A stretch of DNA of 13,136 bases from an uncultured Pseudomonadota bacterium. GTDB lineage: Bacteria > Pseudomonadota > Gammaproteobacteria > Burkholderiales > SG8-41. Shown piece after piece: positions 1-5,694 of the stretch; position 1 is the first letter of the stretch; the number at the start of each line of letters is the position of its first letter. The notes under the pieces are model-generated. The model made no database searches. It was not told the origin of the DNA and worked only from the letters and a program-made list of their open reading frames with translations. The stretch spans positions 1 to 13,136 of the forward strand of contig CAMPGR010000109.1 in the NCBI GenBank assembly GCA_946885605.1, written 5' to 3'. Position numbers and translations under genes: made by a program.

Positions 1-1917
1 CTCCAGCGTGGCAACCGCGCGGTCGCAATGCATGATGAATTCGCAGCCGCCGCCGAGCGCCAGCCCGTCGACCGCGGCAACCGTCGGCACCATCGAGTAC
101 TTGAGGCTTTGCGTCGTCTGCTGAAACGCGACGACGAGCTGCTCGACTTCGGCGAGCCTCCCCGCCATCAGCTTGTCCGCGACGTTGAGCGCATGAGCCG
201 CCTTGAGCACCGTGGATTCCGCCGCGCGCCGGAATTGCCTGAACAACCGACTGACGTTCGAGGGCTGTCCGGGCTTCGCGCCGCCGGCGGGCGTCTTCTT
301 GAGGTTGGCGCCGACCGAGAACGGCGGCTCGGTCTGCCAGATCACGAGCCCCATGTAGCCGCGCTCGGCCTCGTCGATCGCCTGCAGGACGCCTTCGAGC
401 ACGTCGTCCCCGATGGTGTGCATGCGGCTCTTGAAGCTCACGATCGCGATATCGTCTCCCGTGTGCCAACAGCGCACGGCGTCGCTTTCGAATATCGTTT
501 CGCCATAGCGCCGCTCCTCGCCGAGCAGGCGGTCGGGAAATGCCTGTCGCCGATAGACAGGCAGCTGCGAGCGCTGTTGATAGCTGTGGCTCTCCGGCGC
601 GTACGAGCCTTGCGGCGCATGCACCCCGCTGCGCGCCGGGTCGCTCGCCCACGCCGGAAGCGGAACGTCCGCCATCGCTTTCCCGGCCGCGATGTCCTCG
701 TCCAGCCACTGCGCGAGCTTCTGCCAATCGGCCGACTGCCAGATTTCGAACGGCCCCTGGTTCCATCCGAACCCCCAGCGCAGCGCAAGATCGAGATCGC
801 GTGCGCTGTGCGCGATCTCGGCGAGATGGACGGCGCAATAATGGAACGTGTCGCGAAAGATGGACCAGAGAAACTCGGCTTGAGGATGCGTCGAAGAGTG
901 CAATTGCTCGAAGCGCTCCGCGGGACTGCGGTTCTTCAGGATCTCGGTCACACCTTCGTCCGCCTTGCCCTGCGCGAGACGATAACTCGCGCTCGCGGGA
1001 TCGAGGACGTGTATCTCGTTGCCGATCTTCTGGTACACGCCGCGCCGCGTCTTCTGCCCCAGCGCGCCCTGCTCGATCAACTGCTGCAGCCACTCGGGGA
1101 GCCTGTAATAGCGGTGCCACGGATCGCCCGAGAGCGCCTCCTTCATCGTATCGACGACGTGCGCGAACGTATCGAGCCCCACGACATCGGCCGTGCGAAA
1201 CGTCGCGCTTTTCGGCCGGCCGATGAGCGTGCCGGTCAGGGCGTCCACCACGTCGAACCCGAGTCCGAGGCGCTGCGCGTGATGGAGCGTGGCGAGCATC
1301 GAAAACACACCGACGCGGTTCGCGATGAAGTTCGGCGTATCTTTCGCGCGGATCACGCCCTTGCCAAGCGCGGTGACGAGGAAGGCTTCGAGTTGAACGA
1401 GGATCTCGGGGCGCGTATCGCGGCACTCGATCAGCTCGACGAGATGCATGTAGCGCGGCGGGTTGAAGAAGTGTGCGCCGCAGAACCGCGTACGCACCTC
1501 CGGCGGCAGCGCTTGCGAGAGCCGGTTGATCGAGAGGCCGGACGTATTGCTCGCAAATACCGTCGACGACCCGAGATGCGGGGCGACCTTTGCGTAAAGC
1601 TCGGCTTTCCAGTCCATTCGCTCGGAGATCGCCTCGATCACGAGGTCGCATTCCGCAAGGCGCGGCAAATGCTGGCTGTAATTCGCCGGTTCGATATGCG
1701 CTGCATGCGAGGCGGCCGCGAGCGGGCTCGGCTCGAGCCGCTTCAGGTTCTCGACGGCTTTCAATACGTTGCGGTTCGGATCGCCGTCCTTGGCCGGAAG
1801 CTCGAACAGCATCGTGGGTACACGAGCATTGACGAGATGCGCGGCGATCTGCGCGCCCATCACACCGGCGCCAAGAACGGCGGCTTTGCGAATGTAGAAG
1901 GGGAAGGTGACGGCCAT
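1..1917 (-). CDS. 3-hydroxyacyl-CoA dehydrogenase / enoyl-CoA hydratase (beta-oxidation multienzyme), 3' end cut by window edge
   Basis: This gene encodes a bifunctional cytosolic enzyme that hydrates trans-2-enoyl-CoA and oxidises the resulting 3-hydroxyacyl-CoA with NAD. 639 codons are visible and the frame is still open at base 1. Residues 16-21 read GAGVMG, the dinucleotide-binding loop. HFFNPP starts at His149, and Glu161 lies 12 residues on, which is the spacing of the catalytic His-Glu pair in this family. GKGVIRAKDTPNFIANRVG marks the start of the dehydrogenase C-terminal domain. A hydratase (crotonase) domain begins near residue 490, with FSVGAN and then ALGGGCE, where Glu626 is the first catalytic glutamate; the second lies outside the window. 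The dehydrogenase-first order matches the ~800-residue Bacillus FadN-type enzymes, not E. coli FadB, so no symbol is given. ATG 1917 is preceded by a modest GAGAAAG. An in-frame GTG at 1950 is an alternative start. It is the last visible gene of the fatty-acid cluster; a thiolase would be expected further left. Confidence 0.95.
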   Translation of the reverse strand, partial: MAVTFPFYIRKAAVLGAGVMGAQIAAHLVNARVPTMLFELPAKDGDPNRNVLKAVENLKRLEPSPLAAASHAAHIEPANYSQHLPRLAECDLVIEAISERMDWKAELYAKVAPHLGSSTVFASNTSGLSINRLSQALPPEVRTRFCGAHFFNPPRYMHLVELIECRDTRPEILVQLEAFLVTALGKGVIRAKDTPNFIANRVGVFSMLATLHHAQRLGLGFDVVDALTGTLIGRPKSATFRTADVVGLDTFAHVVDTMKEALSGDPWHRYYRLPEWLQQLIEQGALGQKTRRGVYQKIGNEIHVLDPASASYRLAQGKADEGVTEILKNRSPAERFEQLHSSTHPQAEFLWSIFRDTFHYCAVHLAEIAHSARDLDLALRWGFGWNQGPFEIWQSADWQKLAQWLDEDIAAGKAMADVPLPAWASDPARSGVHAPQGSYAPESHSYQQRSQLPVYRRQAFPDRLLGEERRYGETIFESDAVRCWHTGDDIAIVSFKSRMHTIGDDVLEGVLQAIDEAERGYMGLVIWQTEPPFSVGANLKKTPAGGAKPGQPSNVSRLFRQFRRAAESTVLKAAHALNVADKLMAGRLAEVEQLVVAFQQTTQSLKYSMVPTVAAVDGLALGGGCEFIMHCDRAVATLE

Positions 1918-1925
1918 CAGGCTTT

Positions 1926-1960
1926 CTCGGGCTGCGGGCCATTCTAGCACGCAGCCCGAG
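1926..1960 (-). promoter_or_regulatory. Stem-loop abutting the ribosome binding site of the hydratase/dehydrogenase gene
   Basis: A perfect 11-bp inverted repeat (CTCGGGCTGCG at 1926-1936 and its complement at 1950-1960) encloses a 13-nt loop. On the minus-strand transcript the stem ends 8 nt before ATG 1917 and its last bases are the GAG of the GAGAAAG ribosome binding site. No T tract follows in either direction, so it is not a canonical intrinsic terminator. It could limit translation, stabilise a processed 3' end of the fadL message, or do both. The structure is read from the sequence and the function is inferred. Confidence 0.5.
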
Positions 1961-1969
1961 CGCTACCGC

Positions 1970-1984
1970 GCGGGCGGGGCCCGC
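1970..1984. repeat. Short GC hairpin downstream of fadL
   Basis: GCGGGC and GCCCGC form a perfect 6-bp stem around a GGG loop, 18 bp past the fadL stop. With the neighbouring 11-bp stem it makes the 84-bp fadL to hydratase gap almost entirely self-complementary. There is no T run, so a terminator call is not justified. Confidence 0.35.
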
Positions 1985-2001
1985 ACGCCCTGCCAGACGC
2001 G

Positions 2002-3294
2002 CTAGAAGGAATACGTGAACTGCACGCTCACTATGTTCACGTCCGCTTCGTAGTTCCCCACCACGTTGCCCTGCGCGCCGAGCACGCCCACGCCGCGCTG
2101 CTGGTTGATGGACGCATCCTTGACGAAGAGATGCGCATAGCCGAAGTCGAGCGCAGATTGCTTCGAGATGCGGTACTTGCCGCCCACAGCGAGCCATGTG
2201 CGGTCCTGATCGGGCAGGAACGTCGTGCGGAACGCATCGGGCACCGGCGTTTCATCGTAAGCGACACCGAATTTCCAGATGAAGTCTTCGCGCCACCGGT
2301 AGTTGAGCCCTATCCCGACGCGGTACGTGTCCTTGAACTGCAGATTGAAGGTATCGAGCGTCTGTCCCTGCGCGCGCAGCACCGATGACGTCGTCGCGAT
2401 CAACGGCACGGACTTGATCTTGCTCCAGCGCGTGTACGTGATGTCGCCCAGCACTTCCCAGCGCGGGCTCACCTGATGCGCGATCGCCCACGAGAGCGTA
2501 TCGGGCAGCTTGATGGGTGTCGCCACGCCGTTCACGGCGGTCCCTGCGAGCGGTACTCCGGTGACCACCGAAGTGCCCGTCAGGTCGTATTCGAGCGAGG
2601 AGCGATACGCGAGGCCGATGCGCGTGTCCTTGCCGAGGCTCGCCAGGACGCCCACGTTGAAACCCCACGCGGAGTCGTCCAGCCTCAGTTGCGCTCTCGC
2701 TTCCGTCCCCACAAACGCCGAGCGATCGATCTTGACCTCGCCCTTCTGGTAGCTCACGCCGGCGCCGATGGCGAACGCATCGTTGACCTTGAAGGCGACG
2801 CTGGGGTTGATATCGATGGTTTTGATCTCGGAGCGCTGAGACTGGAAGCGGCCGATGAAGTCGGCGTCGTACTCCGTCTTGAGCCCGAACGGGGCCGTTG
2901 CGCCGACCCCCACCCACCACGACGGCGCGATCTGCCAGGAAAAATATGCGTTCGGGACAAACGCCCAGTCGCCCGCGTCGCCGCCATTCGTGCCGCCCAG
3001 ACCGAGCGGGAGGCCAAGGGGCGATCGCGAAGCACCGGAGTCGCTGAACTTCGTGGTGGGGCGTATCGCGTGGAGCGCGCCCGAAAGCTGGCGGCCCGGA
3101 AGGCGCGTCATCCCCGCCGGATTGAAGAAAATGGTGCTCGCATCCTCGGCAGCGGCCGCCTGCCCGGCGTAAGCATTGCCGAGACCGCTCGCGTTCTGCT
3201 CCATCAACTGAAAGCCCGAGCCGTATGCAACGCAACTCATGCCGCCCGCCGCGAGCGCAACGGCGCGCGCCGCGCGCTTCATCTGCACTTTCAT
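2002..3294 (-). CDS. fadL: FadL/OmpP1/TodX-family outer-membrane long-chain fatty-acid transporter
   Basis: This is a predicted outer-membrane beta-barrel of 430 residues that passes long-chain fatty acids or other hydrophobic compounds into the periplasm. Residues 1-25 form a signal peptide: Lys/Arg near the start, an alanine-rich core, and a likely cut after Ala-Tyr-Gly. The mature N-terminus SGFQLMEQNASGLGNAYAG is the family's inserted N-terminal plug, followed by FFNPAGM at 56-62, the hallmark NPA motif. The C-terminus ends FTYSF, with the terminal Phe typical of barrel assembly. ATG 3294 is chosen because GGGAGG lies 6 nt upstream and a signal peptide begins there; the open frame extends 14 codons further up without either. 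It sits between the thioesterase and hydratase genes, so fatty acids are the most likely substrate, although FadL relatives also carry aromatics. Confidence 0.94.
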   Translation of the reverse strand: MKVQMKRAARAVALAAGGMSCVAYGSGFQLMEQNASGLGNAYAGQAAAAEDASTIFFNPAGMTRLPGRQLSGALHAIRPTTKFSDSGASRSPLGLPLGLGGTNGGDAGDWAFVPNAYFSWQIAPSWWVGVGATAPFGLKTEYDADFIGRFQSQRSEIKTIDINPSVAFKVNDAFAIGAGVSYQKGEVKIDRSAFVGTEARAQLRLDDSAWGFNVGVLASLGKDTRIGLAYRSSLEYDLTGTSVVTGVPLAGTAVNGVATPIKLPDTLSWAIAHQVSPRWEVLGDITYTRWSKIKSVPLIATTSSVLRAQGQTLDTFNLQFKDTYRVGIGLNYRWREDFIWKFGVAYDETPVPDAFRTTFLPDQDRTWLAVGGKYRISKQSALDFGYAHLFVKDASINQQRGVGVLGAQGNVVGNYEADVNIVSVQFTYSF

Positions 3295-3300
3295 CGTTGT

Positions 3301-3306
3301 CCTCCC
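3301..3306 (-). promoter_or_regulatory. Ribosome binding site deciding the fadL start
   Basis: GGGAGG on the minus strand with a 6-nt spacer to ATG 3294. It is the strongest Shine-Dalgarno match upstream of this gene and rules in favour of the 430-residue form with a clean signal peptide. Confidence 0.8.
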
Positions 3307-3317
3307 TGCCGACACGA

Positions 3318-3333
3318 CGTCCGCATACGGACG
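3318..3333. promoter_or_regulatory. Palindrome in the fadL leader, candidate operator
   Basis: CGTCCG-CATA-CGGACG is a perfect 6-4-6 inverted repeat 23 bp upstream of the fadL ATG. The size and position suit a dimeric repressor site (TetR-type regulators often control such genes), or a small leader hairpin. The regulator is unknown and I do not match it to a named motif. Confidence 0.35.
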
Positions 3334-3354
3334 CATCGGGCAATCATCTTACGC

Positions 3355-3380
3355 TGCAGTTTTTTTTACAACACACTGCA
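3355..3380. repeat. Inverted repeat with an internal A8/T8 tract between the thioesterase gene and fadL
   Basis: TGCAGT at 3355-3360 and ACTGCA at 3375-3380 flank a segment containing eight consecutive T/A bases (3360-3367). Read on the minus strand, TTGTAA and the A tract lie about 70-80 bp before the fadL ATG and could be part of a promoter or an upstream A-rich element. No convincing -10 box is seen. It is not a terminator for the thioesterase gene, because the minus-strand transcript carries A's here and not U's. Confidence 0.25.
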
Positions 3381-3384
3381 TCGC

Positions 3385-3792
3385 TTATTGTTGCGCGGGA
3401 ACAACACGCGGATTGCGTTGATCGTCCACTGCGACATACGTGAGCGTTGCCTCGGTCACTTTCACGACTTCCTCCGCGTGCGGGCGGCGTTGCGCATAGA
3501 CTTCGACCGTGACCGTGATCGACGTTCGCCCGACGCGCACGACGCCGGCATAGAAGCTCACGACGTCACCGACGAGCACCGGTTTCTTGAACACGAAAGA
3601 ATTTACCGCAACCGTCGCCACGCGGCCTTTCGCGCGACGCACCGCTGGAATGCTGCCCGCGATGTCGACCTGTGCCATGATCCACCCGCCGAAGATGTCG
3701 CCGCTAGGGTTCGCGTCGGCCGGCATCGGCACCACGCGCAAAGTCGGATCCTTCCCGGGCGGCAGCATTGCTGGGGTCTCGACCTGGATCAT
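3385..3792 (-). CDS. YciA/BFIT-type hotdog acyl-CoA thioesterase
   Basis: This is a predicted 135-residue cytosolic thioesterase that hydrolyses acyl-CoA to free acid and CoA. PMPADANPSGDIFGGW at residues 22-37 is the signature of the YciA branch of hotdog thioesterases; Asp32 sits at the position of that family's catalytic aspartate. It is followed by GRVATVAVNSFVFKKPV and VGDVVSFYAG, the conserved central strands. The length is normal for the family. The start ATG 3792 has only a weak GCGAAAG upstream; Met9 (3768) is an alternative with no better site. It lies 27 bp after the acyl-CoA synthetase stop and in the same orientation, so it is probably co-transcribed. Its presence in a fatty-acid activation operon suggests a release valve that restores free CoA, but its chain-length preference cannot be read from the sequence. 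Confidence 0.92.
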   Translation of the reverse strand: MIQVETPAMLPPGKDPTLRVVPMPADANPSGDIFGGWIMAQVDIAGSIPAVRRAKGRVATVAVNSFVFKKPVLVGDVVSFYAGVVRVGRTSITVTVEVYAQRRPHAEEVVKVTEATLTYVAVDDQRNPRVVPAQQ

Positions 3793-3819
3793 TGCTTTCG
3801 CAGCTTTGAGCGTGTTACT

Positions 3820-5628
3820 TCAGTGCCCCGCATACATCGCGTCGATTTCGGCGTTGAATTTCTCCATCACTTTCCCGCGCTTCAGCTTCATCGTCGGCGT
3901 CAGCATGCCGTTCTCGACGCTCCAGGACTCCAGTGTCACATGCGCGCGCCTGATCTGTGCATAGCCCGGGAATTCGCGCAGCTTGAGCGCGATGCGTCCC
4001 AGCACGATCTCCTCGACCTCTCTCGAGCGCACGAGTTCCGGCGCACCCGCGTCCAGCCGCTGCTCGACGCACAGTCTTTTCCACTGTTCGGTGTTGAGCA
4101 CTGCAACGACGCTCAGATAAGGCTTGCCTTCGCCGAGCAGCATCGCCTGTTCGAACAGCGGATCACGGATGATCGCGGCCTCCATGTCCACGGGCGGCAC
4201 CTTCTCGCCGTTGGACAGCACGATGATCTCCTTCAGTCGCCCGGTGATGAAGACGTGCCCGCGCTCGTCGATGCGCGCGGTGTCGCCGGAATTGAGCCAG
4301 CCATCAGGCTGGATCATCTGGCGCGTCGCCGCTTCGTTGTTCCAGTAGCCCAGCATGATGTTCGGGCCTTTGATCATGAGTGCGTCGTTGAGGCCGATCT
4401 TCACTTCCACGCCGGGCACCGCCTTGCCGACGCTCGCCGGCAGATTGTCGTCCGGCCGGTTCGCGCATGAGACGGGGCTCGTCTCGGTGAGGCCGTAGCC
4501 TTGCAGCACCGTGATCCCGAGCCCTATGAACACGCGCGAGATCTCGGGCGGCAGCGCAGCGCCACCGGAGATCGCAGCGCGCAGGCGGCCTCCGAGGCGA
4601 GCGCGCACCTTGCGCGCGACCAGCACGTCGAGCACCGGCCATAGCAGGAACGACAGTTGCCATCCGCCGCGCTGCTGTGCGTGCTCGAAGCGCGCGTAGC
4701 CGACGTCGATCGCGCGATCGAAGAGCGTGCGCCTGAACGCCCGTCCCTCCGCCAATTTTTCGCGCATCGCGGCATGGACGCGCTCGTAGATGCGCGGCAC
4801 CGAGATGAGGAGCGTCGGGCGGATCGCTTGCAGGTCCTCGGCGAGCTGCGGGATGGAGCGCGCATAGGCGGTCGCCGCGCCCGTCATGACGGCAAGATAG
4901 TACCCGCAGGTGCGCTCGAACGTATGCGAGAGCGGCAGGAACGAGAGAAAGATGTCGTCCGGCCGAGGCGTCAACACCGAGAGGCATGCTTCGACGTTGC
5001 TCAGGATGTTGTTGTGCGAGAGCATGACGCCCTTCGGCCGTCCCGTCGTGCCGGAGGTGTAGACGATCGTCGCGAGTGCATGGGCATCGCCCGGCACGTG
5101 CTCGACGTCGCCGCCCTGGTCGGGCAGCCATTCGGCTATCGATTTGAGCCGCGGCTCGGTCTCGTCCTCCACTCCCGGATCCACGGCGAGTATGCGCGTG
5201 AGGCCACCAAGCTGATCTCGCACCTCGCACAGGCTGCGCCACTGCTCCAGGCCCTCGAAAAGCAGCACCTTGCAGCCGGCGTCCCGGACGATGTACGCGA
5301 CATTGTCGGGGCGGTCCTGGGTATAGAGCGGCACCACCACGAGCCCGAGTCCCAGCGCCGCCTGGTCGAAGATCATCCACTCGGGGGAGTTGCGCAGCAT
5401 CACCGCGACGCGGTCTTCGGCCTTCAGCCCATCGCTGCGCAACGCCGCCTGCCAGCGACTCACCTGGTGATTGAGGTGGCCCCAGGTGTAGTCGCGCCAC
5501 GTCGCGTGCTCTTCGTTGTAGTGCCGGCACGCGACAAAATCCGGCGTGCGGCGGATCCGTTCGCGAAACAGGCCGTCCAGCGTGCGCGCCGCGCGAGCCG
5601 CGATCACATGCATTGCATCTTCCGCCAT
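3820..5628 (-). CDS. FAA1-type long-chain acyl-CoA synthetase (AMP-forming)
   Basis: This 602-residue ligase converts a long-chain fatty acid, ATP and CoA to acyl-CoA, AMP and PPi, committing fatty acids brought in by FadL to degradation. Motifs in order are the ATP-binding loop TSGTTGRPKG (191-200), the FLPLSHTFERTCGYY region, GYGLTETSP (377-385), the hinge-side SGDTARIDERGHVFITGRLKEIIVLSNGEKV, and the C-terminal LTPTMKLKR, where Lys581 is the likely catalytic lysine. The long form and the VPPVDMEAAI segment place it with the FAA1/FadD15 class and not E. coli FadD. ATG 5628 is chosen for the AGGGGA site 4 nt upstream. An in-frame TTG at 5670 would fall inside a terminator hairpin. The gene follows fadE by 66 bp and precedes the thioesterase by 27 bp. 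Confidence 0.95.
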   Translation of the reverse strand: MAEDAMHVIAARAARTLDGLFRERIRRTPDFVACRHYNEEHATWRDYTWGHLNHQVSRWQAALRSDGLKAEDRVAVMLRNSPEWMIFDQAALGLGLVVVPLYTQDRPDNVAYIVRDAGCKVLLFEGLEQWRSLCEVRDQLGGLTRILAVDPGVEDETEPRLKSIAEWLPDQGGDVEHVPGDAHALATIVYTSGTTGRPKGVMLSHNNILSNVEACLSVLTPRPDDIFLSFLPLSHTFERTCGYYLAVMTGAATAYARSIPQLAEDLQAIRPTLLISVPRIYERVHAAMREKLAEGRAFRRTLFDRAIDVGYARFEHAQQRGGWQLSFLLWPVLDVLVARKVRARLGGRLRAAISGGAALPPEISRVFIGLGITVLQGYGLTETSPVSCANRPDDNLPASVGKAVPGVEVKIGLNDALMIKGPNIMLGYWNNEAATRQMIQPDGWLNSGDTARIDERGHVFITGRLKEIIVLSNGEKVPPVDMEAAIIRDPLFEQAMLLGEGKPYLSVVAVLNTEQWKRLCVEQRLDAGAPELVRSREVEEIVLGRIALKLREFPGYAQIRRAHVTLESWSVENGMLTPTMKLKRGKVMEKFNAEIDAMYAGH

Positions 5629-5652
5629 GATTTCCCCTTTGGCGCCCTCCAG

Positions 5653-5681
5653 AAAAAGCCCGATGCGCAAGCGTCTCGGGC
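5653..5681 (-). terminator. Intrinsic terminator or attenuator between fadE and the acyl-CoA synthetase gene
   Basis: On the minus strand, GCCCGA and TCGGGC form a perfect 6-bp stem. Inside it a nested CGC-TT-GCG forms three more pairs across a small internal loop, and TTTTT follows directly (5657-5653). This is the textbook layout of a Rho-independent terminator. It starts 14 nt after the fadE stop. Only 24 bp separate its T run from the next ATG (5628), leaving no room for a full promoter after it, so the synthetase gene needs read-through or a promoter inside the fadE coding region. Confidence 0.75.
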
Positions 5682-5694
5682 CGTATGTTATCGC

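Noticed and set aside
28..1947. A 639-codon plus-strand open frame
   Set aside because: It is exactly antisense to the hydratase/dehydrogenase gene, whose motifs are unambiguous. Its product is Arg/His-rich with no recognisable domain.
3230..3234. FadL Cys21 as a lipoprotein cysteine
   Set aside because: The context Gly-Met-Ser-Cys lacks a lipobox leucine, and the family uses ordinary signal-peptidase cleavage before the plug sequence.
3345..3367. CTGCAG followed by T8 as a plus-strand terminator
   Set aside because: No plus-strand gene ends nearby and the stem before the T run is too short. The T run is more likely an AT-rich upstream element of fadL.
2476..4470. A 664-codon plus-strand open frame crossing three genes
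   Set aside because: It runs antisense through fadL, the thioesterase and part of the synthetase gene, including intergenic DNA. It has no ribosome binding site and the composition is that of a GC-rich shadow.
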